DNA of 64,000 nucleotides from Urophycis tenuis (GCA_036785325.1 JAXIVH010000107.1:444205-508204); one strand, 5' to 3'; counted from the first letter of the stretch, positions 21,632-32,486 are shown. Program-made: numbers and translations. The notes: generated by a model not told the origin, from the letters alone.

Positions 21632-24108
21632 TTACATTTCTGACAGAATGCGAGGTAGGAAACCATCATTATAGAATGTTTCTAGTAAGTTAATATTGTT
21701 AGCCCATGCTGGGTCTCTATGGATGAGCAAGATTACAAGGTCAAGAGGAGTCCACACCACAAGATGACAGCTGTTGGCTCCTGTCAGGTGCAGATTGCCC
21801 TGAATCTGATGCCAGTGGTTGTGGGTTTGCTTGAGCAGTGACTTCATCCAGTTCTAGAAAAAAGTCCTTTCTCTCCGCTGCTTGCAGGTTGGTCTGGGTT
21901 CTGGCTGAATAGGGACATTTCACCTCAATGATGAGGTCATCGGCCACCATCCCATCTGGAGAGCCACCGAGCAGGCCGCTGTCAGAAAGGAACACTCCCT
22001 TCTCCTGGATGGTCACACCAGTGCGCTTCATGTATTCCTGCTTTGGCTTTGGTTCATGGAGGATTCCCCAATAACAAGCCTGGGGGCAGGGACAGAAAAA
22101 GTTGTAATCTTGAATACTATCCCTGCATTCCGTATCGCATGATACGTCCATACTAAATGACACAAAATTTGACTGGATGTAGAATGCATTCCTGTACTCT
22201 AGACATAACATTGACAAAGAAGTATTATGAATTATTTATATATTCATGTTTTTATTTAGATCACTTAGTGCCCACCACTTACATGAGATCCTTGTTTGAG
22301 GTTGTACTGGCCAAGCAGGGTCTTGAATAAGGAAGGAGGGTAAGAGTTCCGCTTCACTGCTGCCAACACCAAACCAAAGTTGCTGGCGGTGATTCTTTTC
22401 CGGCGATATGCTGTCCTGTTAAAAGAAAACCACAACAGTTAACCTCATGCCACTTGCAACACAGGTGCATTTTGTCCATGTAGCACACAGGGATGTTTCC
22501 AGCACTAATGGAGAGAAAGCTAGTCAATACTGTATACCTGAAATCAATAGAGACTATATTTGTATGTATCATTACCATAAGGTATTCTTGATTTGCCCAA
22601 CTGTGGCTCTCTCAATGGCTTCTTTCTCTTGTGGGCTGACAGCAAGCGATGAAAGTACATACAGAGCTTTGTCCTCTGTATTGCCATAACCTGGGCTGGT
22701 CACTACCCCATCAAAGGTGTTGATAGGGACGGTCTAAATTTGAAGTAAAACAGACAAATATCATGAAATTAGACAGAAAATGTTGGTCAATGATGTTCAG
22801 TAAGACATGGACCACACATGTTGTTTGGCATACATACAGTACAAACAAAATACATTCAAAGTGTGAACAGTTTGATGTCTGATTTGCAATGGTTTATATC
22901 TATGGTTATGTCAAATTGAATTCATCATCAGTGGAAAATGGAGTGTGGTGGGATAACTCAATCAAACGTAGATAATTTGTTACTGATTTAATATAGTGCT
23001 CTTGTCATGTTTCTGATATAGCAGGGCGTGACAAATCAAAAATACAAAGGACAGAAGTCAAACCTGAGGTGTTTCTGGTGCCAAAATTCAACCCAGACCT
23101 GTAAAACGGCCCAGCTGTGCCAAGGAGTTCAGTGTCAATTCTCTGTCCTCCTGGGTGACAGGTCGTTTAATCCCAGCTGAAATAATAGCATGAAAGGGTT
23201 AATAAAATAGATTATAGTATTCTCACTTGAAACCATCTCTTATCTCACATAACTGCTGTCAGTAGAATCACCATTCATCTATAACACTAAAGCCAGACAG
23301 GGCTTAGCTTATAGTATGAAAAGACAATGATTTTTCTGTAATAATAAAACTGCAATCATGATTAATAACACTGAATTAATTTATGTACTGACCTTGAGAT
23401 GTGGAAGGTGCAATCACAGACACCCTCTTCGCTGTGACCTCATCTGTTTTGGGTGCCGGGGCCCTCTTCCACACACATTTGACATCCGTGCGGGTTAGGT
23501 TCTTTTCAGCCCAAATCAGCAGGGCTGCTACATGGTGACACTTGGCCCTCCCGACAGCACAAGAGCAAGTACTTGCCTTTACCTCCTGTTCCTCAACGTG
23601 TACCTGAGTGAAAACAACTTAGCTAGCTAACCCTCATCAAACCCTAAGACAGCTAAAGGACAATCAACAACTCACAGCCTGTGTTTATATTAGCTAGCTA
23701 GCGCTAGCTTCCAACCCTAAATTCACTAACCTGTCTAGCTTTTCTATGAGACATTTCCAGTGTGTTCTAACGTAATTTACATGAACAAAACATGTAAAGT
23801 TGTATGTTACGCTGTTATGCTGAAAACAACTAAGCTAGCTAACCCTCACCAAACCCCAACACGGCTAAAAGACAGTCAGCAACGCCCCGTGTTGACATTA
23901 GCTAGGTGCTAGCTATTCTCACCTCAACATCATAGTTTTTTTTTTTCTGAGAGGCCTGCACTTTCCCTACTATACTTCCACCTGACATTGATACAGATAT
24001 TACTCGATTGGAGTTATACGAGTTGAGACCCTTTTTGACAGACTTTAGAAAGTCAGCAAAGTAGGCTGTCACTGTATAGAAGGTGACCGGTTCCTCAGCT
24101 GTAGCCAT
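21632..24108 (-). pseudogene. YqaJ-like exonuclease with SWIM finger, ISL2EU accessory gene (one stop, one frameshift)
   Basis: Six exons: 24108-23923, 23603-23393, 23176-23064, 22733-22576, 22415-22283 and 22079-21632, all with GT-AG borders and matching phases. Exon 2 has the SWIM finger CSCAVGRAKCHHVAALL. Exon 5 has RITASNFGLVLAAVK. Exon 6 has GILHEPKPKQEY, GGSPDGMV and IEVKCPYSAR, the PD-(D/E)xK core of lambda-exonuclease/YqaJ nucleases, with HQIQGNLHLTGA as the later Gln motif. Two defects: TGA at 23088-23090 where Trp is expected (GLG-stop-ILAPETP), and a frame change near 21845 between the nuclease core and the Gln motif. The gene is otherwise well preserved, so the damage looks recent. 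Confidence 0.75.
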
Positions 24109-24177
24109 TGTTGTTTGGACATGGAAGTGACTTCTAACGGTTCCTGACGTCACACTAGCCATCCCTATACATTTCAC

Positions 24178-24734
24178 CAGATGCTAACGTTAGCGTAGCC
24201 CTGTCGCTGCTGTATGACACCATCAACAAACAGATGATAGCCCACCCAGAAGGACTTTTATTGTTGCTGGGGATTTCAACAAAGCTTGCCTCAAAACTGT
24301 TCTTCCCAGATTTCTGCAATATGTACAATGTCCTACTAGGGGGAACAATACTTTGGACCATGTCTACTCCAACCTGAAGCAGGCATACAAGGCTGTCCCC
24401 CTCCCGCACCTGGACACCTCAGATCACCTCTCTTTGTTCCTTGCTCCGTCTTTCACAACACTCAGGAGGAAAAACAAGCCTGAGACAAAGAGAATCACAA
24501 CCTGGCCAGAGGGCGCACTCATCCAGCTGCAAGACTGTTTCCAGAGCACAGATTGGTCAATATTCGATCACCTGGATATACACGAACGCACTGATGCGGT
24601 GCTGTCCTACATCAAACACTGCACAGACACTGTTACTGTGGTGAGGCGAATCCGGGTCTTTCCTAATAAAAAAACCCTGGATGAACGCAGTTGTAACGTC
24701 ACTCCTGAGGGCTTGCAACTCCGCCTTCCACTCA
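24178..24734 (+). pseudogene. LINE endonuclease fragment
   Basis: Frames show PDANVSVALSLLYDTINKQ, then a frame change, then LDHVYSNLKQAYKAVPLPHL and DTSDHLSLFLAPSF, the end of an APE-type endonuclease with the SDH motif. The part between these frames lacks one frame, so it is broken. Confidence 0.65.
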
Positions 24735-25239
24735 GGTAACAGCAGTGATGGGAATAACGGCGTTATAAGTACCGGCGTTAGTAACGCCGTTACTTTTTTC
24801 AGTAACGAGTAATCTAATTGATTACTCATCTCATTATTATAACGCCGTTATCGTTACCTTCAAAAAATATGTTGCGTTACTACATTGAAGGCAGATGTTT
24901 TGCATCGGACCTCTGAGCCGAGTGTCAGAGAAAATCTTGTTCCTCCCTTGTTCTTGGTGAGGGCAGTATCACGAGACAACCGCAAAAGTGATGACGATTT
25001 GCTGGGGTTGAGTAAAATTCTATGGTAAGCCAATCAGAGGGAAAGTTAGGCGGGTGCTTAGTCTGCTTACTTACGCTGTGCGCATCAAAGTTGAGCAGCA
25101 GTAGGCTACGAGAGGTCGACTAAAGACGTTAATGTGAATCAGCTAGAAAGAGATGGCGAGCCCAAGTAGTCCAAAAACAGCTTTCTTTAAATGGAAATAT
25201 AGCCATTACTTTTCCCTCCAAGAAATGAAGGGAAAATAG

Positions 25240-25282
25240 TGTAAGTGTAAGCGTAAGTGTAAGTGTAAAGTGTAAGCGTGCA
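25240..25282. repeat. Hexamer minisatellite (TAAGTG/TAAGCG)n
   Basis: About seven imperfect TAAGTG/TAAGCG units. Confidence 0.75.
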
Positions 25283-25394
25283 ATGCACATTATGCCCTGG
25301 AGTCAAGTACCTGTCCACGTCATTCTCGAGTAATTCCAATTTAATGAAGCATCTTGCAAAATAAAACCATACGTACGTAAAACCATACGTATGT

Positions 25395-25990
25395 ACAGTG
25401 GCCCTCATTTATCAAACGAGCGTAGCCCGCTGAACATGGGACACACTGTTGACTGCAATAGTGATTTGTTTCCATATAGCGTTTTTTTTGCTTGCCCTTA
25501 ATTAGATTAGATTAGATTAAACTTTATTGTCATTGTGCAGAGTACATGCAGTTGGCGTTCTAACCAGAAGTGCAAATGAGCGATAAAGGTGCGGGTTGAA
25601 ATGCAGTGTTCATATGGGTGTGGAGTTCAGAAGGCTGACAGCCTGAGGGAAAAAGCTTCCCCTGGATGCCAGCTTTTAGGCTACCAAATAAAATAAGACA
25701 GTGCGCATCAACAAGTGACACGAGTGTCTCCATTTCTGTTTCTGAAAAATTCCGCTTCTTCTTTGCCGTTGGATGTTTCTCCATGTCGTAAAAGTTAGGG
25801 GCGAAACTTCTGAAGACGTGCTTTTATAGGGGCGTGTTACGTTAAGTACGATTGATCTCAGCCGCCGTATTTATCAACATCAAGCTCCTTCGTACGCTGG
25901 GATTGGTGTGATACGAAAGTTTCGTAAATCTCACGTGGGTCCTATCGTAAGATGAATCATATGCGTTCAATAAATACCAAGTACCAAAAG
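25395..25990 (-). mobile_element. Nested Harbinger-type fragment with Myb/SANT-like start and LINE tail
   Basis: At 25784 on minus an ATG opens MEKHPTAKKKRNFSETEMET, then LVSLVDAHCLILFGSLKAG. This resembles the Myb/SANT-like DNA-binding start of NAIF1/Harbinger accessory proteins. The frame is cut by a short retro-tail (25499-25690, ending in AATCTAATCTAAT on minus with AATAAAGT). GGCCCTCATTTATCAAACG at 25400 resembles a Harbinger end, and a weak inverted partner lies near 25970. Boundaries uncertain. Confidence 0.4.
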
Positions 25991-26313
25991 ATATATTGTG
26001 TAGTCTCACATTCCCACAGCAATGTTAAAATTGTTTAGATTTGTGCACTGTGGATTTCTGTTTGTAATGTATTGAGTATTAATTTCATTATAATACTCAG
26101 ATTTATCATAAATAATTGAACACATGTTTTTTTAAGTTCTTTCAAAGAGGGATATAAAAATTATTTGAAAGTAACGTAATAGTTACTTTCCAAAGTAACT
26201 AGTTACTTTTAGAGTTTGTAACTCAGTTACTACTTTAGTTACTTTCTGGGAGAAGTAACTAGTACTTTAACTCATTACTTTTTTAGAGTAACTTGCCCAA
26301 CACTGGGTAACAG

Positions 26314-27026
26314 TACTCTGTACAGCACAGCCAGATCGGACCTCAGGCGCGGTATCAAAGCCGCAAAAGCGGAGTACAGAAGGAGAGTGGAGTCGTACCT
26401 GGAGAACAACAACTCCCGGAGGGTCTGGCAAGGCATCCAGCACATCACCAACTACAAGGGAAAGACGTCTGCAGCCAATAACACCGAGGCCTCACTGGTG
26501 GAGGAGTTGAACCACTTCTTCGCTCGCTTTGAGGCTCCCAGACCAACCACATCCACGTCCCCGGTGCCCTACCAATCACACAGCCCCGCACCTCTCACTC
26601 TCCAAGAGCATCAGGTGAGGCGGGCACTCAAATCCATAAACCCCAGGAAAGCTGCTGGTCCGGATGGAGTCCTGGGTAAAGTGCTCCGGGCCTGTGCTGA
26701 CCAACTGGCTGGTGTCCTGACTGGGATATTCAACACATCCCTATGTCTGGCAGTTGTCCAGTCCTGCCTGAAAGCAGCCACCATCATCCCGGTGGCGAAG
26801 AAAACAGCCATCACAGACTACAGACCAGTAGCACTGACTTCTGTAGTCATTGAAAGTGCTTTGAAAGGCTTGTTCTCCACCACCTGAAAGCCCAATTCCC
26901 CCAAAACATCGACCCTCATCAGTTTGCTTACAGAAAGAACCGGTCCACGGAGGATGCCATTGCCACCGCCCTCCATACAGCTCTCCAACACCTGGACGTG
27001 CCTGGAACCTACGTCACGTTGTTTTT
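26314..27026 (+). pseudogene. LINE reverse transcriptase N-terminal part
   Basis: The open stretch 26387-26887 encodes the pre-RT linker (NNSRRVWQGIQHITNYKG) and the first RT motifs (INPRKAAGPDGVLGKVLRAC, ATIIPVAKKTAITDYRPVAL). It then stops at a frame change near 26880. The YADD catalytic motif is not reached because the element is deleted after 27026. Confidence 0.75.
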
Positions 27027-27287
27027 AGTATGTGTGGGCCATATCACTATTTTTATGGCCTCTTATCTTATCCTTTCTACCCTTCTCCATTTATTGTTTT
27101 GTTTTAAAAACAATAAACTGAATGCACTATTATTGTGGCAGCTACTGTAATTTCGTCATGTCCTGTGATGTGATGACAATAAACACTTCTTGTATCTTGT
27201 ATCTTGTTATTTGGGTTAAAGGTGCAGTGCGTAGGATCTAGTGGTATCCAGCCCCCGCACCCACCCACCAGTTTCTTGGAATCTTTA

Positions 27288-27412
27288 TTCAAATGGAAAT
27301 GCATTTGGCATTTGGCAATTCAATGCGCAACTTGCTTGTGAGATTCGACAATGCATTATTCAATTGCATGACCAAATTGCATATTGAATTGCCAATTGCA
27401 ATTTCCATTTTA
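27288..27412. repeat. Imperfect 125-bp palindrome
   Basis: Arms begin AAATGGAAATGCATTTGG and, in reverse, AAATGGAAATTGCAATTGG, with a shared GGCAATTCAAT core. They could fold into a long hairpin. Likely a small MITE remnant. Confidence 0.6.
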
Positions 27413-27593
27413 TTAAAAAGGCCAAAAAATGTCCATACCTGTGTGAGTGTGATTAGGTACTTCCAAAATGATGTAATCGTCTCTGAGGTGTCAACGAGTT
27501 GTGTCATGTGATAGGGTTCCTTAATAGGTTCATACATGTATTTAGTAATTAAGTCTGTAAAACTATAGGTCACCCCCATAGTTCCCAAGTAAG

Positions 27594-27616
27594 ATAATAA
27601 TAATAATAATAATAAT
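27594..27616. repeat. (AAT)n tail of the L2-like LINE
   Basis: Seven AAT units (ATT on the LINE strand) directly before the 3' UTR, the simple repeat typical of L2 tails. Confidence 0.8.
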
Positions 27617-28659
27617 GCATTTTATTTAAAGGTGCCTTTCAAAGCCGTCAAGGACACCTCGCAAACAAGTGAAAAAAACAAAAAGTAACAAGTAACAGTG
27701 GCATACTCAGTGTGTGACAGAGTATACCACTCAGAATAAGTGTGTTTTTAGGCATGATTTAAAGGTGGAGACAGAGTCAGAGGTGGGAACGTCTGGTGGG
27801 AGAGAGTTCCATAGGCGGGGAGCAGATCGGCTACAGGCTCTTGACCCCATGGTGGATAGGTTGGCAGATGGAGCTGAGAGGGCGTGAAGGTGTGTGCATG
27901 TGGATAAGTTCAGTTACACTGGTGCCAGGATCCTTCACTGGTGAAGGATCTTGAAAGTAAGGAGTATGTGAAAAGCGAGGGTCTCGTTTTTCCAGAGCCT
28001 ACCGTTTTGCCCTGAGTATTGCCCAACAGCGGCACACTACAGCGTCACACTAGCCACACTACATTTCCCATCATGCAATACATATCGGTTAAGCTAACGG
28101 CTACAAACAACCACAACACACATCGGTTCAGTTAACAACATTTATTTAGTAACAACACAGCAAACAGTGAGGTACCCACTGGTTCCGCTACACATTTTCA
28201 CTCCGTCAACAATAAATATGCTACGTTACCACACACCACACTCACTAGTCGACTGCCAAACTTCAGGTCCGTCCGCAAACTGGTCCGGGTGGAAACGCGT
28301 GCCACATTGGCGCCAGGTCCTTATTGCCTGTCCCGGGACAGTGTAATCGGGTTCGCTAAACTCGCCAAAACGAGTTGTAGCGTCTATGATTGGCTGGTTT
28401 TGATTTCAGTTCTGTCGAAGTATTTTGTTTTTTTTCACGATAGCACTGTAAATAAACCTACACGATCTTTGCACTTAAATTCGCTGCGTGGCCTCCTGCT
28501 TTCTCCACTTCTGAAAACTCCTTGGTGGCGTCCCATCCCGTATGTGAGGCGGAGGTGCAAGACACCTTCTCGTTCACAGTTGGTGGCAGTGGTGGGATCG
28601 TGGCGCCCTCCAAGAGCACAACGAACAATCCAGGAAGACGGGAGCAGATCCGCCAGAGG

Positions 28660-29611
28660 ATGTCCATCCGACATCTACCCAGGGGCAAGCGGCAGCTAGA
28701 GCAGGAAAAACACGAAAAAGAGGATGAAGCCCAGGGAGGTGAGTCAGCGCCGGATGATGCAGCTGAGGACCCTGGGACGATGACCCTGGCATCCCTCTAC
28801 AGCCTGCTGCAGAAGACCCTCAAGGGCCAAGAGCGTGAGGCCTACAAGCAGGAGCAAAGATGGCGTAGCGTTCAGGTGCAGCTGAACAATGTGCGAGAGG
28901 ACCTGGAGGAAGAGAAAAGGCGTGGCGGTGATGGACGTCATCCAGGGGGCAGCACTGCCGGATCCGGGGCCTGGACCAGCAGTCCCACCAGACCGGGCAG
29001 CGCCGTCTCCAGCCGCCTGGACCAGAGCGGCCGTGCCAAAGCTGGAGGAGGGAGATGACATTGAACAGTATCTCACCACCTTCGAGAGACTGGCAGTGGC
29101 CTATCGGTGGCCAAGAGAGGATTGGGCTGTGTACCTTGTACCTTACCTGACAGGACGGGCCCGCGCTGCATACGTGGCGATGTATATCCTGGAGGCCATG
29201 GAGTACAGCAAGGTGAGGGAAGCCATTCTCTCAAAATACGAGATCAACGAAGAGATCTACAGACAGCCATTCCGTGATCCAGACGTCCGACCAGGAGAGA
29301 CGCCGAAAAAACTGTATAACCGCCTGAAGGACTGCTATAAAAAGTGGATAAAGCCAGACGGGAAGACTGTTGAGGTCATCGGAGAGCTCCTCATCCTGGA
29401 GCAGTACCTGCAAACCCTGGCTCCTGATGTGGGGGTGTGGGTGAAGGAGCATAACCCGACGACTGGCCAGCAGGCTGCCGAGTTGGTTGAGGCGTTCCTT
29501 GCGGCACGCCCGGGAGCGAAGACGTTCAGGATCCAGAGCTTCAACCGATCACCAGCCGGGGGTAAGTCTGGGGGATTTGGTGTGGGAGTTGGTCCTAGGG
29601 GCTTTGGCTAG
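28660..29611 (+). pseudogene. Gypsy gag with SCAN-like region (one frameshift)
   Basis: Starts at ATG 28660 (MSIRHLPRGKRQ) with a charged coiled coil (LNNVREDLEEEKRR). The frame changes near 28925, after which VPKLEEGDDIEQYLTTFER, then YRQPFRDPDVRPGETPKKLY and LILEQYLQTLAPDVGVWVKE follow. The last resembles the SCAN domain, known to derive from Gmr1-like Gypsy gag. A stop occurs at 29611. Confidence 0.7.
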
Positions 29612-29617
29612 AGTAGG

Positions 29618-29937
29618 ATGCCAAACACACAGCCACACCCAACCAATACTTCACAGCCTACATCACCATACAATTCACCCCCTAATTCACAGCCTACACC
29701 ACCATACAATTCACCCCCTAGCTCACAGCCTAGACAGGCCCCAGCCCACACAGCCACAAAGAGCAGGGTGAATGTCATATGTTACCACTGTAATCACGCA
29801 GGTCACATAAGCAGAGAGTGTCCCATCAAAAAGGCCAAAGAGATGGGAATGTGTAGTGTACATAGACCAGGTAGTACATCTGAGGAGGGTGTAGGTAAAG
29901 TTCAGACTGTTCCGGTGCATGTCAATGTACCACAGAG
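29618..29937 (+). pseudogene. Gag C-terminal part with zinc knuckle
   Basis: After the stop near 29611 the frame resumes with a Pro/Ser/Gln-rich tract (SPYNSPPNSQPTPPYNSPP) and the CCHC knuckle CYHCNHAGHISREC (CX2CX4HX4C) near 29782-29823. It was probably one gag with the preceding frame. It is cut at 29937 by the L2 boundary. Confidence 0.7.
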
Positions 29938-31089
29938 TAGAATCTTAAAATCAATGCGTGATTTGATAGGGAGCCAATGGAGTTGCCGCTGACCAGTTGG
30001 AGTCTATGAAGAGATTTCCGAGGAAGCCCTCAGAGGAGAGAGTTACAGTGGTCCAGTCGGGATGTAATCAGGGTGTTTACAAGGATAGCAGTGGAAGTTG
30101 GTGTGTGGGAGTGTGAGGGAGGAAGATGATTGATGTTGCGTATTTGGAAGTAAGCAGACCGAGTAACATGATTGATGTGGGTCTCGAAGGATAAAGTGCT
30201 GTCCAAGATGACACCAAGGCTCTTTACCTGAGGGGAAGAGGCCACAGTGGCATTTTTGAATGACACGGAGAAAGTGTTGAGTGTTGCTAAGGTGGATTTG
30301 GTGCCAATGAGTGCCTCAGTTATGTCGCTGTTGAGTTTGAGGAAGTTGAGTGAGAACCATGATTTCATTTCCAGTAGGCAGACGGACAGAGCTTTGGGTT
30401 ATTGGAAATGTAGAGTAGGGTATCGTCAGCGTTACAGTGGAATTGAATGTCAAATTTCCTAAGAACGTAGCCAAGAGGCAGAAGATAGATAATGAACAGG
30501 AGGGTACTGAGGACAGAGCCCTTGGGAAAACCACTGGAGACTGGAGAGGCACCAGATCTCAAGTTCTTGAGTTGGACAAGTTGTGTGCAGCCCGAGAGAT
30601 ATTAGCTGAACCAAGCCAGAGGGATATCAGTGATTCCAATGGATACTAGCCTATCCAGGAGGATGACATGAGAGACGATGTCAAAAGCTGCACTCAGGTC
30701 AAGGAGAACCAGAATGGAAAGTTGTCCAGAGTCAGATGCCATCCGAAGGTCATTGGTGATTTTGACAAGGGCTGTGGAGGGGACGAAAGCCAGACTGAAA
30801 TTATTCGAAGAGATTGTTGTCAGACAGATGGGTGTTTATCTGAGCTGCAACAATTTGCTAAAGTTCTTTGGAGACAAATGGCAGGTTTGAGATTGGACCA
30901 AAGTAGTTTAAGTCATTCGGATCTGCTCAAGGTTTTTTGAGTATTGGATTTATTGCAGCAGTTTTCAGTGAAGATGGAACAACACCAGAAGTCAGGGAGG
31001 AATGCATAACGTCAGTTATTAACAAGGACAGGGCATGTAGGCAGACTTTTACCTGGTGGGTAGGTAAGAGATCTAACTGGCATGTGGAG

Positions 31090-31366
31090 GAATTTTAAAG
31101 GTAGCGATTATGATTACAAAACGTATCCTCTCTAGAGCCATTTGTCTGCTCTTGGCCACTGTAGAAACATGGCACATGCAACATGGTGGCCTCTGTGGAA
31201 AATGACCCCCTTCCTCCGTAGATATAAAGGGCTCATCCTAAGCTAATGAAAACACAACATTTCTTATTTTTGAATGGGATTATACACTAATGAAAATATA
31301 CATATTATATTCAATTTCTGACAAGTAAGTTCTTCTAGATGCTACTAAATTCTACACACTGCACCT
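31090..31366. mobile_element. Right body of the TTAA-flanked MITE
   Basis: Matches a familiar fish MITE pattern: GCCATTTGTCTGCTCTTGGC, CACTGTAGAAACATGGC, GATATAAAGGGCTCATCC and AAGTTCTTCTAGATGCTAC. No coding content. Confidence 0.65.
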
Positions 31367-31493
31367 TTAAGCAACACAATCTGTGATTTGGGAGGATCTT
31401 AAAGCAAAATGAATGAACGGCGTTCTTCCCTGATCTTGGATGAGTTAATACATACCTCTCACTTTTGTGCGTGCACTCTATTGCTCTGGCGCG

Positions 31494-32018
31494 TGTTGCA
31501 CGGAAAACTCACCGTCCAACACTCCCGGGTGGACTCTTGGAGTGGATCGCTAAATAACCAGTCGGAGTAATTGTAGGAGGGTTCTTGTTGATTTATTAGA
31601 AGGTCATCATCATTACAGGTATCTTACCGATTGGAGTACTTTAACGAGCTCGGGGTCGCCCTGCGCTTCATCTCTGTGAGAGTCTGCCTAGGAAGAGCCC
31701 CGTACATAGTTTTCCAGTCATATTTATAAAAAGGTTTACACGTATTACTGATATTGTAACATGGCTCCATTTATGGCCTGATATTGTGCCAGGCTACGTG
31801 CCTCGGCCTGTCTGGGTGCACCACCTGCTACGTACATCGGCCTGTCTGGGTGCACCACCTGCTTGGCCTTGGTTCCTTTCAAGGCCGGGTTGGGTGGGTT
31901 GATACTTACTGGTGGCATTCCTTCGCGGGATACGTGACTCCCTAATATCCGCAAGGCCGTATCGGTTCTGCATGGTATGTAGGTGTGTTTCACAGAGTTT
32001 ATTTTGTATGCTTCAACA
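31494..32018 (+). mobile_element. Solo LTR, 525 bp, CGCG duplication
   Basis: Begins TGTTGCACGG and ends CTTCAACA (TGTTG...CAACA). It is flanked by CGCG on both sides (31490-31493, 32019-32022) and is absent from the other arm of the foldback, which gives an empty site. A TATA-like TTTATAAAAAGG lies near 31723. A 26-bp internal duplication (CGGCCTGTCTGGGTGCACCA...) sits near 31804 and 31837. Confidence 0.85.
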
Positions 32019-32415
32019 CGCGTAGCGCTACTTCAATAGCATGTAGCTTGGCCCAGTATATTCCTTAGGATCCAAATGGGGGTAAAGTTAGAAGCAACCA
32101 AGCACTTCCACGTTTTCCCTATTTAAATACGGATACATAAGTAGTTACACGACCCAAGTATGGTTACACAAAATGAAACATGTTCAATTTTCTAAGCGGA
32201 TAGACTTTTTACTTCTACTACTACAGGTAGTGCAGGCCATGGCGTGCAGGTCTGGTTGGTTCTATTGACGGAAGTAACAGGGGGAAGGGGAGAGGATCTT
32301 TTAGGAGTGATGATATCACTGCGCCGACGTTCGTTGAGTGCTCCTAGGTGTTATTTCGCCATACATTATAGTTATCCTTTTTTATCCGCTGCCATGTTTC
32401 ATTTTGTGTAACCAT

Positions 32416-32416
<1 letters not shown>

Positions 32417-32448
<32 letters not shown>

Positions 32449-32486
32449 GAGACATACTTTATTGATCCCTGAGGGAAATTGCCTAA
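32417..32486 (-). mobile_element. 70-bp LINE/SINE tail insertion, reverse orientation
   Basis: (CAGA)n, then CATACTTTATTGATCCCTGA and GGGAAATTGCC. It is absent at the matching place of the left arm (ACCCAAG|TATGG). It is the same tail as at 14660 and of the same length. Confidence 0.75.

Larger units (their letters stand above)
19625..24167. mobile_element. ISL2EU-like DNA transposon (boundaries approximate)
   Basis: It consists of the convergent THAP-DDE transposase and YqaJ/SWIM gene. Near both outer sides a CACTTCCRTGTCCA motif occurs in inverted orientation (19625-19638 and about 24115-24128), likely part of the terminal repeats. The left side abuts the hAT element at 19624 and the right side meets LINE sequence at about 24168, so the true ends and any 2-bp duplication could not be confirmed. 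Confidence 0.6.
24743..26305. mobile_element. Non-autonomous hAT element, 1563 bp, perfect 8-bp TSD
   Basis: Flanked by GGTAACAG at 24735-24742 and 26306-26313. The ends are CAGTGATGGGAATAAC and, in reverse, CAGTGTTGGGCAAGTTAC. Subterminal TAACGCCGTTA/AGTTACTTT repeats are abundant, as in many fish hAT MITEs. It interrupts the LINE between its endonuclease and RT. It holds no transposase and carries the nested pieces below. Confidence 0.9.
24168..27206 (+). mobile_element. Rex1-like LINE fragment, split by a hAT element and internally deleted
   Basis: The 5' truncation point is near 24168, within the endonuclease domain (PDANVSVALSLLYDTINKQ). The linker and RT follow, then after about 27027 the sequence jumps to a 3' UTR ending in ATGACAATAAACACTTCTTG and a (TTGTATC)n tail. 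About two thirds of the RT is deleted. Family by similarity to Rex1/Babar-type fish elements. Confidence 0.65.
27991..29937 (+). mobile_element. Gypsy-type 5' LTR and gag segment inserted in the L2-like LINE
   Basis: The insertion starts near 27991 and stops abruptly at 29937 inside the gag 3' region. 28000-28575 is LTR-like: an AATAAA near 28451 and an end at TTCTCGTTCACA (about 28580), followed by a possible primer-binding stretch TTGGTGGCAGTGGTGGGA. There is no pol and no 3' LTR. No clear target duplication. Confidence 0.55.
27594..31080 (-). mobile_element. L2-like LINE (minus), split by a Gypsy segment
   Basis: Two blocks, 31080-29938 and 27990-27594. The first has RT motifs (SGVVPSSLKTAAINPIL, SAAFDIVSH-like, SPVSSGFPKGSVL, CNADDTLLYIS, SLGVILDSTLSF). 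The second has the C-terminal ending GSRACSRSAPRLWNSLPP and STFKSCLKTHLF, then the 3' UTR ending in (ATT)n at 27594-27615. It is broken by stops and frame changes. Confidence 0.7.
27216..31370. mobile_element. TTAA-flanked MITE expanded by nested insertions
   Basis: The left end at 27220 is AGGTGCAGTGCGTAG and the right end read in reverse from 31366 is AGGTGCAGTGTGTAG. Both are flanked by TTAA (27216-27219, 31367-31370). The right part (31090-31366) is the well-preserved body of a fish MITE. The left part keeps only about 60 bp. A TTAA target suggests a piggyBac- or Kolobok-type relative. Everything from about 27280 to 31080 is later insertion. Confidence 0.65.

Noticed and set aside
31745..31993. 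82-aa minus ORF (KHTYIPCRTDTALRILGS)
   Set aside because: It lies entirely inside the solo LTR and includes its internal duplication. No domain.
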